NCBI GenBank assembly: GCA_945876935.1
Contig: CAMCQA010000002.1
Span: 62,001-126,000 of the forward strand
Direction of reading: 5' to 3'
From: an uncultured Clostridia bacterium
Lineage (GTDB): Bacteria; Bacillota; Clostridia; Peptostreptococcales; Anaerovoracaceae
Length of the DNA: 64,000 bases
Shown: positions 52,902 to 61,796 of the stretch, in pieces
How the letters are laid out: every line of letters starts with the position of its first letter
How positions within the stretch are numbered: position 1 is the stretch's first letter
The notes under the pieces: model-generated
Told to the model about the DNA's origin: nothing
The model's database searches: none
What the model saw: only the letters and a program-made list of their open reading frames with translations
Translations under genes and position numbers: made by a program

Positions 52902-53465
52902 ATGAGGCTAAGAGAAAGAGGATACGAGTTAGAATTAAATGGAGATAAGATAAAGCTTTTAGAAGAGAGAATCTTGGAATCAGGAATCTGCAGCTTTTCA
53001 GTTCCTATGTGGTTTTCTAGAAATGGAGATAAAGTGAAGGCAACCTACGAGTGTAGCGGATATATTTCTTTGAGAGAATTGAACTTTAAAGGGCCTAGAG
53101 AAACCTTTGAAATTATTGAGAAAACCCTTTTGACCTTGAATAGAAGCATAGAGTTTTATATTCCACCAGAAAATGTCACAATAAATTTAGATACTGTATT
53201 TTTCAATAAAGTAAATAGAAGAATAAAGATAGCCTATATTCCCGATGATAATAAAAACCTACATGAGAAGATTGAAAAATTTTTAGATGATATTTCTAAG
53301 GTTTCTTCTGAAGATACTAAAATCTACCTTGATGTGGTGAGGAAAGATATTCCAAAAGAGATAACAAGTTTGAAAGATATAGCTATATTCATAGGGCAGC
53401 AGAGAAAGAAAATAAATAGCTGTCAAGGAAGATTGAGAAATTTTGATAGTAGCAACCATCAGTAG
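52902..53465 (+). CDS. DUF6382-like protein of the Tad locus
   Basis: 187-residue soluble protein. Its layout (an N-terminal beta region with YECSGYISLREL, then RETFEIIEKTLLTLNRSIEFYIPPENVTINLDTVFFNKVNRRIKIAYIPDD) matches the DUF6382 domain, which elsewhere is followed by an FHA domain and is linked to Tad or secretion loci. Here the FHA part is missing and the protein ends in a short basic tail. AAGGAGG precedes the ATG. It is last in the Tad operon and is followed by a terminator. Function unknown; perhaps a pseudokinase-like regulator. Confidence 0.65.
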   Translation: MRLRERGYELELNGDKIKLLEERILESGICSFSVPMWFSRNGDKVKATYECSGYISLRELNFKGPRETFEIIEKTLLTLNRSIEFYIPPENVTINLDTVFFNKVNRRIKIAYIPDDNKNLHEKIEKFLDDISKVSSEDTKIYLDVVRKDIPKEITSLKDIAIFIGQQRKKINSCQGRLRNFDSSNHQ

Positions 53466-53500
53466 ATAAGAAATATGTTAATACTCATGCAAAAATAGAG

Positions 53501-53535
53501 AAAAGACCATTAGTTTTTCACTAATGGTCTTTTAT
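53501..53535 (+). terminator. Terminator of the Tad operon
   Basis: A 14-base perfect stem, AAAAGACCATTAGT with ACTAATGGTCTTTT, closes a 5-base loop and is followed by a T-rich tail. Confidence 0.88.
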
Positions 53536-53601
53536 TGATATACCTTTAATATAAAGGGTAAATGATATATAATAGATATAACATTTAGGAGGCATATAGT
53601 T

Positions 53602-54225
53602 ATGAATTTATTAAGAGAAGTTAAAAAGATTGGAATAACAGTTGGAGTTATCCTTATTGCTATTGGGATATTACTTGCTTTTAGACCTGTTCAGGTTCAA
53701 CTTTTGTTAAATACCCTAGCAGGAGTTTTGTTCTTAGTTCTGGGAATAAGTGGTCTAATGAGAGCGTGGAGTCTAAGAAGCAAAGGCTTATCAAGAGCAA
53801 ATGGACTGATTATGATATCGTTAATATCGGCTATATTTGGAGCCTTAGTTCTTTTAAATCCAGATATAACTTTATTTATGGTAGGTATGTTTGTAGCAAT
53901 AATTGCTATAGCTACAGGATTTGAAAATATTGTAACGGGCTTAAGTATTAGAAAGAAGAATGAAAATGGTGCAGGGCTTATTATGTTTGGCATAGTCCAT
54001 CTTATTTTCGGTCTATTCATGGCTTGGAATACTTTTGAAACACTTCTTCTAGTTGTTATGATTATAGGTGTATATATGATCGTTTACGGAGTGAGCCTTA
54101 TTGCATCAATAAATATGAAGATTCCTAAGCAAGTTAGACTTGAGAAAGTTGTTAAAGACACAGAACGATTCGATTACGATTATGATGTTTCAGATTATGA
54201 ATCAACAGATGAAGATATAAAATAG
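53602..54225 (+). CDS. HdeD/DUF308 family membrane protein
   Basis: 207-residue membrane protein with six hydrophobic spans in three pairs, as in HdeD-like DUF308 proteins (LAGVLFLVLGISGLMRAWSLRSKG, GAGLIMFGIVHLIFGLFMAW). The C terminus is acidic with Tyr/Asp repeats (YDYDVSDYESTDED). Function is unknown; enteric HdeD is linked to acid stress. It starts at an ATG with AGGAGG upstream and is 10 bases from rarA. Confidence 0.85.
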   Translation: MNLLREVKKIGITVGVILIAIGILLAFRPVQVQLLLNTLAGVLFLVLGISGLMRAWSLRSKGLSRANGLIMISLISAIFGALVLLNPDITLFMVGMFVAIIAIATGFENIVTGLSIRKKNENGAGLIMFGIVHLIFGLFMAWNTFETLLLVVMIIGVYMIVYGVSLIASINMKIPKQVRLEKVVKDTERFDYDYDVSDYESTDEDIK

Positions 54226-54235
54226 GAGATACTTG

Positions 54236-55531
54236 ATGATTTCATTATCAACAAGAATGAGACCACAGACAATAGAAGACTTCATAGGGCAGGGACACTT
54301 TTTATACAAAGGGTCTCTTCTTTATAATGCTATTTTAAATAAAACCTTCGATAATGGTATTTTCTTTGGCCCTCCTGGAACGGGAAAGACAACTTTAGCT
54401 AGGTTGATCGCAAGGTCTATGGATAGTGAATTTGTTGAAATAAACGCATCTACAACTGGAACAAAGGAGCTAAAGGATATTATTAAACAAGCAGAGGATA
54501 GATTGTTAGGATTTGAAAGAAGAGCTACTTATGTTTATGTGGATGAAGTTCATAGGTGGAACAAGTTGCAACAGGACTCCCTTTTGAAGGCTTTAGAAGA
54601 TGGATGTATCAAGTTTATTGGGAGCACTACTGAAAACCCTTATTTTTCTATTAACAATGCCATTTTGAGCAGAGTCAGAAATATATATGAGTTTAAGATT
54701 CATAGCAGAGAAGATGTTATGAAGATGATTGATAGAGCTTTATCAGATAAAGAAGTTGGCCTTGGAAACTTGGATATTATATGGGAAGATGATGCGAAGG
54801 AAGCTCTTATAGAAATGTCTGGAGGCGATGGCAGAATAGCTTTAGATAGCTTAGAGTATATATCTCAAAATGGGAGAAATGATAAGAGAATAAGTATAAA
54901 GCTAGTTGAAGAAGCTTTGCAGAGGAGAGTTTCTTCTTTTCATAAATCTGAAGATAAATATAACCTTTTATCAGCTCTTCAAAAGTCTATCAGAGGCTCT
55001 GATCCAGATGCAGCTATATATTATTTAGCAAGGCTAGTTACTGGAGGGGAAGACCTTATGACTATCGGTCGAAGACTGCTTGTAATTGCTAGTGAAGATG
55101 TGGGAATGGCATATCCTCAAGCTATATCAATAGTTAACTCCTGTGTGGAAGGAGCTTTAAAAGTAGGATTTCCTGAGGCTGAGATTATTCTTGCTCAAGC
55201 TGTTGTGTTACTCGCTAGCAGCCCTAAGTCTAACGCTTCATATGCAGCTTTATTGAATGCAAAAAAATCTATAAGAAATCACGGAGCTTTTGCACCACCT
55301 ATGCACTTGAGAGATGCTCATTATAAAGGTGCAGAAAAAAGGGGGATAAAAGGATATATTTATCCTCATGATTTTGGAGGATATGTGGAGCAACAGTATT
55401 TACCGGACGAGCTTTTTATTAAAGAGGAAAGATTTTACGAGCCGACAAACAATGGAAGCGAAAGCTCATTTGAAAAATATTTAAATAGCTTAAAAGGGAT
55501 AGGAAAGGACAGAGATAATGGAGATAACTAG
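54236..55531 (+). CDS. rarA: Replication-associated recombination protein A (MgsA/RarA)
   Basis: 431-residue AAA+ ATPase that acts at stalled replication forks. Seen: RMRPQTIEDFIGQGHFL, Walker A FGPPGTGKTTLARLIA, Walker B YVYVDEVHRWNK, sensor GSTTENPYFSINNAILSR, and the C-terminal MgsA region (SEDVGMAYPQAI, GGYVEQQYLPDEL). Start ATG 54236 with GGAG 7 bases upstream; TTG 54233 is less likely. Overlaps ispH-rpsA by 14 bases. Confidence 0.95.
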   Translation: MISLSTRMRPQTIEDFIGQGHFLYKGSLLYNAILNKTFDNGIFFGPPGTGKTTLARLIARSMDSEFVEINASTTGTKELKDIIKQAEDRLLGFERRATYVYVDEVHRWNKLQQDSLLKALEDGCIKFIGSTTENPYFSINNAILSRVRNIYEFKIHSREDVMKMIDRALSDKEVGLGNLDIIWEDDAKEALIEMSGGDGRIALDSLEYISQNGRNDKRISIKLVEEALQRRVSSFHKSEDKYNLLSALQKSIRGSDPDAAIYYLARLVTGGEDLMTIGRRLLVIASEDVGMAYPQAISIVNSCVEGALKVGFPEAEIILAQAVVLLASSPKSNASYAALLNAKKSIRNHGAFAPPMHLRDAHYKGAEKRGIKGYIYPHDFGGYVEQQYLPDELFIKEERFYEPTNNGSESSFEKYLNSLKGIGKDRDNGDN

Positions 55532-57452
55532 AGCCCAGCATAGCGGATTTTGCTTCGGGGTAAAGCAGGCGATTGATAAAGCAGAGAAAGCTGCAGAGGA
55601 GAATAATAAAACTATTTTTAGTTATGGTCCGTTGATACACAATAAGCTTGTAACTGATGATCTGGAAAATCGTGGCATAGAAATAGTTGATAATTTTGAT
55701 AAGCTGCAAGCAGGCGATAAGTTAATAATAAGATCTCATGGCGTTGGTAAGATTGTTTATGATAAAGCAGAAGAAAAATCTATAGAAATTATCGATGGAA
55801 CATGCCCGTATGTGAGCAAGATACATAAGCTTGTGAAAGAAGCCTACGAAGACAATAAAAAAATTGTAATAGTAGGGGATGAGAAACACCCAGAGGTTCA
55901 AGGTATAAACGGATGGTGCAACAACAGCGCTATTATCTTGAAAGAGAAACAAATAATTGAGGAAGACGATCTTTTTGTTGTTGGTCAGACAACTATTAAA
56001 AAAGAGACTTTTGACGATGTTATTTCAGGACTGAAAGGCAAAGATATAGTAATAAAGAATACCATATGCGATGCAACTAAGAAAAGGCAAGATAGTTGTA
56101 AGGAACTTTCTGAAAAAGTGGATGCTATGGTCGTAATAGGTGATCAAGCTAGCTCTAATAGTAAAAAACTTTACGAAATAGCTAATAAATATTGTAAAAA
56201 AGCCTATTTTATACAGGATATTTTCAATTTACCATTGAAAGAGTTAGAAAAATATAATAAAATAGGAATAGCGGCAGGTGCATCGACGCCTGAAAACGCA
56301 ATTAAGGAGGTTATTACAACTATGAGTGATATGATCACTAAAGAAGAATCCATGCTTGATTACATGGAAGAGATTGAGAAATCTTTAAGACTGCCAAGAA
56401 ATGGCGAATTAGTTACTGGTAAAGTGCATCAGGTTACAGACAAAGAAGTCATCGTTAATCTAGGTTGCAAAAAGGATGGAATGATTCCATTATCAGAAAT
56501 TACTTTAGAAGCAGATCAGAAATTAACTGACCTATTTTCAGTAGGTGACGAGATTACTGCTAAAGTTCTAAAGACAGACGATGGTGATGGAACAATCTTA
56601 TTGTCTAAAAAGAAATTAGAAGTTAGTGAACATTGGGACGAACTTGCTAAGGCTTTAGAAGAAAAGACGATTGTGGACGTTACTGTAGTTAGACCTGTAA
56701 ACGGTGGTGTTATAGCTAGCTACAAAGAAGTTCAAGGATTTATCCCTCTTTCACAGCTATTAGATAGATTTGTAGAAGACGCTAGCCAGTTTGTAGGAAA
56801 CGTTCTTCCAGTAAAAATTACTAAGGTTGACCCAAGAAAGGGAAAAGCTATTTTCTCTCACAAGGCTAAGCTAATGGAAGAAAAACAGCAGGCTCTAGAA
56901 GAAATTTGGGGCAGCATCAACGTTGGAGATATCGTTGAAGGTAAAGTAATGAGATTTACTGATTACGGTGCGTTCGTAGATATCGGTGGCCTAGACGGTC
57001 TACTACATATTTCTGAAATTTCATGGGGTAAACTAAGACACCCACAGGAAGTTCTAGAAATTGGACAGACTATTAATGTTCAGATTCTTTCAATGAATCA
57101 GGAAAAGGGCAAAATTTCTCTTGGCTTAAAGCAGACAATGCCAGAGCCATGGTCAGTAATTGACGAAAAGTACCAGGTTGGACAGGTATTTGGTGGAAAA
57201 GTTGTTCAGATTAAAGAGTATGGTTGCTTTGTTGAGCTAGAACCAGGTTTAGATGGTCTTGTTCATATTTCAGAAGTAAATCATGACAGAGTGGCAAATA
57301 TTGCTGATGTTCTAAGCATCGGTGAAGAAGTTCAGGCTCAGATTCTTGAAATCGATAAAGAGAGAAAGAGAATCAGCTTAAGCATCAAAGCTACTATGCA
57401 GGCTCCTGAAAAGGTTGAAGAAGTAGCTGAAGAAGTAAGCGAAGAAGAATAA
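55518..57452 (+). CDS. ispH: IspH fused to ribosomal protein S1-like domains
   Basis: 644-residue fusion. Residues 1-280 are the HMBPP reductase of the MEP isoprenoid pathway, with the [4Fe-4S] ligands Cys12 in HSGFCFGVKQA, Cys96 in DGTCPYVSKIH and Cys184 in NTICDATKKRQ. Residues about 300-625 hold four S1 RNA-binding repeats (GELVTGKVHQVTDKEVIV, DVTVVRPVNGGVIASYKEVQGFIP, EGKVMRFTDYGAFVDIGGLDGLLHISEI, GGKVVQIKEYGCFVELEPGLDGLVHISEV) and an acidic tail. This fusion is common in Clostridia. The two functions may share translation control. Starts inside rarA; terminator follows. Confidence 0.96.
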   Translation: MEITRAQHSGFCFGVKQAIDKAEKAAEENNKTIFSYGPLIHNKLVTDDLENRGIEIVDNFDKLQAGDKLIIRSHGVGKIVYDKAEEKSIEIIDGTCPYVSKIHKLVKEAYEDNKKIVIVGDEKHPEVQGINGWCNNSAIILKEKQIIEEDDLFVVGQTTIKKETFDDVISGLKGKDIVIKNTICDATKKRQDSCKELSEKVDAMVVIGDQASSNSKKLYEIANKYCKKAYFIQDIFNLPLKELEKYNKIGIAAGASTPENAIKEVITTMSDMITKEESMLDYMEEIEKSLRLPRNGELVTGKVHQVTDKEVIVNLGCKKDGMIPLSEITLEADQKLTDLFSVGDEITAKVLKTDDGDGTILLSKKKLEVSEHWDELAKALEEKTIVDVTVVRPVNGGVIASYKEVQGFIPLSQLLDRFVEDASQFVGNVLPVKITKVDPRKGKAIFSHKAKLMEEKQQALEEIWGSINVGDIVEGKVMRFTDYGAFVDIGGLDGLLHISEISWGKLRHPQEVLEIGQTINVQILSMNQEKGKISLGLKQTMPEPWSVIDEKYQVGQVFGGKVVQIKEYGCFVELEPGLDGLVHISEVNHDRVANIADVLSIGEEVQAQILEIDKERKRISLSIKATMQAPEKVEEVAEEVSEEE

Positions 57453-57460
57453 TGAATAGA

Positions 57461-57488
57461 AAAACAGCTCATACTTGAGCTGTTTTTT
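57461..57488 (+). terminator. Terminator after ispH-S1
   Basis: AAAACAGCTCA pairs with TGAGCTGTTTT around a 4-base loop and continues into T residues. Confidence 0.9.
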
Positions 57489-57630
57489 ATTGTATAAATA
57501 AAACATTGTGCATACAATAGAATAAAATTGTAGAATTAGTATGTACATTATGCTAGAAAAAAGTGTTAAAATATTAGGGTGTAGTTGTATCTATAAAATA
57601 CATTTAAAGTCTAGTTATGAAAGGAAAATA

Positions 57631-58380
57631 ATGGGAGAATTAACGTCCTATATCATAAGCGATAATAAAAAGATATATACAAGAATGCTAATTCCAGAAA
57701 GCGATAAGCTCGTTCCTCTTGTTATTTTTAGCCATGGCCTTGGCGCCAATCACCAGCAAGAGCAGACGATGCAGGAGGAACTTTGTAAAAACGGTGTGGC
57801 AGTTTTAAGCTTTGATTTTGCTGGAGGTTCAGGCTTTGTAGAAGGAAAAAGTGAAGGCAGCAATAAAGAGATGTCAGTCATTACAGAAATGCAAAACCTT
57901 AGAGATATTATTAAGTATGCATTCACCTTTGATATGATAGATAGAAAACGTCTCTATCTTATTGGTGCCAGTCAAGGCGGTATCGTATCTATGCTTGTAG
58001 CAAGGGAGATGAAATCTCTTGTTTCAGGAATATATCTTTTGTATCCCGCACTACCTCTTTTTGAAGATGGAAAACAAAGATATGCTCAGAGAGAAAAAAT
58101 TGCTGAAGAAACAAATCTTCATGGAATAATGGTAGGTAAAAAATATTTTTGGGATATACACGACATGGAAATATATGACCTTATAAAAGATTTAGAAATA
58201 AAAACACATATTTTCCATGGTACAAAGGACAAGCTAGTTCCAATGTCGTATGTAGAAGAAGCCATAGATACGCTTCCTCATGGAAATATGACGATTGTAG
58301 AAGATGGTGGACATGGCTTTGACAAACATATGCAGCTTGGGATAGCAGATCATATCTTAAAAGATATTCATAAAATTTAA
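57631..58380 (+). CDS. Alpha/beta hydrolase (serine hydrolase)
   Basis: 249-residue alpha/beta hydrolase of the Xaa-Pro-peptidase/esterase-like type. The catalytic triad is visible: nucleophile in GASQGG, Asp in GTKDKLVP and His in DGGHGFD. Oxyanion region is FSHGLGANHQQEQ. Substrate unknown; esterase or acylglycerol lipase-like are possible. The start is ATG 57631 with AAAGGA 7 bases upstream; the frame open from 57541 (30 codons more) lacks one. The flavin-reductase gene begins 11 bases on. Confidence 0.85.
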   Translation: MGELTSYIISDNKKIYTRMLIPESDKLVPLVIFSHGLGANHQQEQTMQEELCKNGVAVLSFDFAGGSGFVEGKSEGSNKEMSVITEMQNLRDIIKYAFTFDMIDRKRLYLIGASQGGIVSMLVAREMKSLVSGIYLLYPALPLFEDGKQRYAQREKIAEETNLHGIMVGKKYFWDIHDMEIYDLIKDLEIKTHIFHGTKDKLVPMSYVEEAIDTLPHGNMTIVEDGGHGFDKHMQLGIADHILKDIHKI

Positions 58381-58391
58381 GGAGAGAAACA

Positions 58392-58952
58392 TTGAGAGTA
58401 AATATAGGACCTAAACCGTATATAACACCTATGCCGGTTTTAGTGGTTTCATCTTATGATAAAGCAGAGCAGCCTTGTGCAATGCTTGTAGCATGGGGAG
58501 CTGTTAGCGGAATGAAAGAAATAACTCTGTTTATAGACCCGAGAAGATACACATTGAAGGGCATACTGGATAAAAAATCTTTTGTAATTAGCGTGGCAGA
58601 TGAGAAGAATTATTTAGCTTGTGACTACCTTGGCATAGAGAGTGGAAATGATATTTCAGATAAGTTTTTTAAATCCGGATTTAGAGCTATCAAATCTGAA
58701 TTTGTTGACGCACCTATAATAAAGGAACTGCCCTTTGCAGTAGAATGCAGACTTAAAAGCTATGATGAAGAGAGCTGGAGCCTAGTTGGAGAGATTATTA
58801 ATATAAGTATAGACGAAGATATTCTAGATGAGAAGGGTAAGGTATCTTATGATAAATTTAGACCTATAGCCTTTGACTGGATGAATTTGATGTACATGTC
58901 TATGGGCGATAAAGTAGGTAATGCCTTTAAAGATGGGAAAAAACTTAAATAA
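58392..58952 (+). CDS. Flavin reductase family protein (FMN-binding split barrel)
   Basis: 186-residue FMN-binding protein of the flavin reductase-like DIM6/NTAB family. Seen: PMPVLVVSSYDKAEQPCAMLVAWGAVSG, near the FMN site, and VECRLKSYDEESWSLVGEIINI, in the middle. It probably reduces flavin or nitro/quinone-like compounds; the true substrate is unknown. Start is TTG 58392 with GGAGAG 5 bases upstream. It follows the hydrolase gene; a terminator lies after it. Confidence 0.87.
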   Translation: MRVNIGPKPYITPMPVLVVSSYDKAEQPCAMLVAWGAVSGMKEITLFIDPRRYTLKGILDKKSFVISVADEKNYLACDYLGIESGNDISDKFFKSGFRAIKSEFVDAPIIKELPFAVECRLKSYDEESWSLVGEIINISIDEDILDEKGKVSYDKFRPIAFDWMNLMYMSMGDKVGNAFKDGKKLK

Positions 58953-58954
58953 TT

Positions 58955-59000
58955 AAAAAAGAACCTAAGTGCATAATTATTGCATTTAGGTTCTTTTTGT
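58955..59000. terminator. Convergent terminator between the flavin reductase and ArsR genes
   Basis: AAAAAGAACCTAAGTGCA pairs with TGCATTTAGGTTCTTTTT (one G-U pair) around a 7-base loop. T-rich on both strands. Confidence 0.85.
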
Positions 59001-59007
59001 TTTAGAT

Positions 59008-59367
59008 TTATTGATTTTCCTTTATATGAACCATAGAGTCATCCAGTATACATTTTATATGATCATCATCAAGGCTGTAATAAATAAGTTTACCATCTCG
59101 TCTACCTTTGATAAGTTTGGCGTTTCTTAGAGCCTTTAGCTGATGAGAAATAGCTGATTGGGACATATTGAGTAGGTATGAAAGATCGCTAACACAAAGC
59201 TCGCTAGATAAAAGACTCATAAGAATTTGTAATCTAGTGCTATCACCCATAACCTTAAAAAAATCAGCTAAATCAGCTATATCATTAATATTTGGCATCG
59301 TTTTAAAAGCTTTATCAATAAGATCCTTGTTTACTGGGATAATATCTGTATTGAATTTATCTGTCAT
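59008..59367 (-). CDS. ArsR/SmtB family metal-sensing repressor
   Basis: 119-residue winged-helix repressor. Helix 3/4: VMGDSTRLQILMSLLSSELCVSDLSYLLNMSQSAISHQLKAL, the DNA-binding helix region. The C-terminal helix DDDHIKCILDDSMVHIKE carries Asp/His residues in the alpha5 zinc-site pattern of SmtB/CzrA, while the alpha3 ELCVSDL keeps only one Cys, so Zn (or Co) rather than Cd/Pb sensing at alpha3 is favoured. AAAGGAG precedes the ATG. It is divergent to the HMA/ATPase operon that it probably represses. Confidence 0.93.
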   Translation of the reverse strand: MTDKFNTDIIPVNKDLIDKAFKTMPNINDIADLADFFKVMGDSTRLQILMSLLSSELCVSDLSYLLNMSQSAISHQLKALRNAKLIKGRRDGKLIYYSLDDDHIKCILDDSMVHIKENQ

Positions 59368-59507
59368 ATTATACTCCTTTATACTATCTAAGAATAATTA
59401 TACTGAAAAATACACCTGCAAGCAAGATAAATAGTTTGTATGAAAAGGGAGTTAAAGTTTGAATTTTAATTTTAAAAGAAAATTATTAAAAAAAATAAAT
59501 TTATATG

Positions 59508-59535
59508 TTGACAATAAAGAGAAAAGGGATATAAT
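59508..59535 (+). promoter_or_regulatory. Promoter of the HMA-ATPase operon
   Basis: TTGACA (59508-59513), a 16-base spacer and TATAAT (59530-59535) form a strong promoter. Start point near 59542, overlapping the ArsR-type operator. Confidence 0.82.
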
Positions 59536-59539
59536 ATAG

Positions 59540-59565
59540 ATATATGAATAGTTGTTCAAATGATA
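59540..59565 (+). promoter_or_regulatory. Candidate ArsR/SmtB operator
   Basis: GATATATGAATA-GT-TGTTCAAATGAT forms an imperfect 12-2-12 inverted repeat with the ATGAAxA/TGTTCAAAT arms typical of SmtB/CzrA-type operators. It covers the start point, where binding would block transcription and metal would release it. The match to the motif is by eye. Confidence 0.6.
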
Positions 59566-59612
59566 AAATATTAAAGTGAAGCTTTGGAAGATAGGTTAAA
59601 CAGGAGGATAAA

Positions 59613-59834
59613 ATGAAAAAGACAATAAAGATGGCAGACTTAGATTGTGCAAACTGTGCAGCAAAAATGGAAGAGGCTATCAAAAAGATAGATGGAGTTA
59701 ACGATGCAAAACTAAGTTTTCTTACTGAAAAGTTAAAGCTTGATGCAGTTGATGAAAAATTCGAAGATATATTAGATGAAATAGAAGTTGTGATAAGAAA
59801 GATAGAAAAAGATGCGAAAATTATAAGAGGATAA
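59613..59834 (+). CDS. Stand-alone heavy-metal-associated (HMA) domain protein
   Basis: 73-residue protein consisting of one HMA domain (beta-alpha-beta-beta-alpha-beta). The metal-binding motif DLDCANCAAKMEEAI gives the CxxC of the ZntA/CadA type (DCAxC). It probably delivers Zn(II) or Cd(II) to the ATPase encoded 40 bases on; in most relatives this domain is part of the ATPase itself. CAGGAGG precedes the ATG. Confidence 0.9.
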   Translation: MKKTIKMADLDCANCAAKMEEAIKKIDGVNDAKLSFLTEKLKLDAVDEKFEDILDEIEVVIRKIEKDAKIIRG

Positions 59835-59874
59835 ATATATGCATCTTTGATGAAATGTGAAGAGGAATATTTGT

Positions 59875-61719
59875 ATGAATAAGAAAATGAAGCAAAATTT
59901 GATAAAGATATTAATATCCTTGATTATGTTCGTTTTAGCCATAGTACTTAAAGAGAATACTTACATCTATTATGTATTAAGCTTTTCATCTTACTTAGTG
60001 GTTGGATGGGATGTTATATTTTCATCAGCCAAGAAAACTTTAAATGGAAGGCTATTTGATGAAGATTTTCTCATGACTATTGCAACATTTGGAGCTTTTT
60101 ATATAGGAGAACTTACTGAAGGTGTTATGGTAATGCTGCTTTTTCAAATAGGAGAGTTATTCCAATCATATGCTGTAGGTAAGTCTAGGCAGTCCATAAC
60201 AGAGCTTATGAACATAAGACCTGATTATGCTAATCTTATGGTAGATGGAAATGAAGAGAAGGTAGATCCTGATGATGTAGAAGTAGGAAGTACAATACTT
60301 ATTAAGCCAGGTGAGAAAGTTCCTATAGACGGCATTATTATAAAAGGAAGCAGTTACGTTGATACATCTGCAATCACTGGGGAGTCCGTTCCTAGAAGCT
60401 TGGAGATAGGTGATGAAATTTTAAGTGGGTTCATCAATCAGAGCGGTCTTATTGAGGTTAGAACAACAAAAGAGTTTGATGAAAGCACAGCTTCTAAAAT
60501 ATTGGAGTTAGTTGAGAATGCTAGTAGCAGCAAGGCAAAAACTGAAAACTTTATAACGAAATTTGCCAGATACTATACACCTGCAGTAGTTATAGGTGCA
60601 GTATTATTAGCTTTTCTTCCGACAATTTTAGGAAGCGATTTAGGCTTAAATATGTGGATTAAAAGAGCTTGCAGTCTTCTTGTAATATCATGCCCATGTG
60701 CTTTGGTAATATCTGTTCCTTTAAGCTTCTTTGGAGGAATAGGAGGAGCAGCTAGAGAGGGCATTCTAATTAAGGGTAGTAACTATATCGAGTCCATATC
60801 TGACATAGGAACTGTAGTTGTAGATAAGACTGGAACTATTACAAAGGGTATTTTTACAGTTACTCAGGTTAATAATTTCGGAGAGTCTGATGTTTTAGAA
60901 CTAGCAGCTTACGGAGAATCTAATTCAAGTCATCCTATAGGAAGATCAATAGTCGCTTATTATGGAAGACCGATAGACAAGAATCTTTTAGGAGAAGTAA
61001 AAGAGTTTGCTGGAATGGGTCTGGAAGTGGATATTAGAGAAGTTTCTACATTGATAGGTAACGAAAGACTGATGACAAGCAGAGGGATTGATACACCTAA
61101 AGTTGATTCCATTGGAAGCTTGGTGTTTGTAGCTCAACACAATGAGATATTGGGATACCTTCAGGTGTCTGATGAGATAAAAGAAGAGAGTTATACATTC
61201 GTTAATAAGCTTAAGATGCAAGGTGTTAAAGATACGATTATGCTTACTGGTGATAGAAAAGAAATCGCCAATAAGATTGGTGCTAAAGTAGCTATTGACA
61301 ATGTTAGATATGAGCTTCTTCCACAGGATAAAGTTAGTGAAATAGAAAAAATTATCTCAGATAAGAATGATGATAAGAAAGTAGCTTTTGTAGGAGATGG
61401 TATCAATGATGCGCCTGTGCTTGCTAGGGCAGATATAGGTATTGCAATGGGCGCTATAGGCAGTGATGCGGCTATTGAAGCAGCTGATATCGTAATAATG
61501 GATGATGATATAAGCAAGATTGCTAAGGCTATTAAAATAAGTAGAAGAACTATGGCTATAGTGTGGCAAAATATAATATTTGCTTTAGGTATTAAGATAG
61601 TATTCTTAGGCTTGGGAGCTTTTGGTAAGGCTGAGCTCTTTGAAGCTGTATTTGCGGACGTAGGAGTGGCATTTATAGCTATACTAAATGCTATGAGAGC
61701 TCTAAAACGAGTAAAATAA
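59875..61719 (+). CDS. zntA: Zn/Cd-exporting P1B-type ATPase
   Basis: 614-residue P-type ATPase lacking its own N-terminal HMA domain. Seen: the phosphatase motif TGES, the membrane metal site SCPCALVISVP, the phosphorylation site DKTGTITKG, SSHPIG (the HP motif), GDGINDAPVL and the last-helix ADVGVAFIAILNAM (the P1B-2 Asp). These residues mark the Zn/Cd/Pb group. Start ATG 59875 with AGAGG 9 bases upstream; the GTG at 59857 lies before it. A very stable hairpin follows. The ArsR-family gene upstream is the likely regulator. Confidence 0.93.
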   Translation: MNKKMKQNLIKILISLIMFVLAIVLKENTYIYYVLSFSSYLVVGWDVIFSSAKKTLNGRLFDEDFLMTIATFGAFYIGELTEGVMVMLLFQIGELFQSYAVGKSRQSITELMNIRPDYANLMVDGNEEKVDPDDVEVGSTILIKPGEKVPIDGIIIKGSSYVDTSAITGESVPRSLEIGDEILSGFINQSGLIEVRTTKEFDESTASKILELVENASSSKAKTENFITKFARYYTPAVVIGAVLLAFLPTILGSDLGLNMWIKRACSLLVISCPCALVISVPLSFFGGIGGAAREGILIKGSNYIESISDIGTVVVDKTGTITKGIFTVTQVNNFGESDVLELAAYGESNSSHPIGRSIVAYYGRPIDKNLLGEVKEFAGMGLEVDIREVSTLIGNERLMTSRGIDTPKVDSIGSLVFVAQHNEILGYLQVSDEIKEESYTFVNKLKMQGVKDTIMLTGDRKEIANKIGAKVAIDNVRYELLPQDKVSEIEKIISDKNDDKKVAFVGDGINDAPVLARADIGIAMGAIGSDAAIEAADIVIMDDDISKIAKAIKISRRTMAIVWQNIIFALGIKIVFLGLGAFGKAELFEAVFADVGVAFIAILNAMRALKRVK

Positions 61720-61740
61720 CATCTTCCAACAGAGTGTGTA

Positions 61741-61786
61741 TAATGTAAAAGAGGAGACCGAATTGAAGGTCTCCTCTTTTACATTA
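61741..61786 (+). terminator. Long perfect hairpin after the Zn/Cd ATPase
   Basis: A 19-base perfect stem (61741-61759 with 61768-61786) around an 8-base loop. There is no long T run after it, only internal T residues; it may serve as terminator or as a 3' stabiliser of the mRNA. Confidence 0.7.
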
Positions 61787-61796
61787 TATTCTTTGG

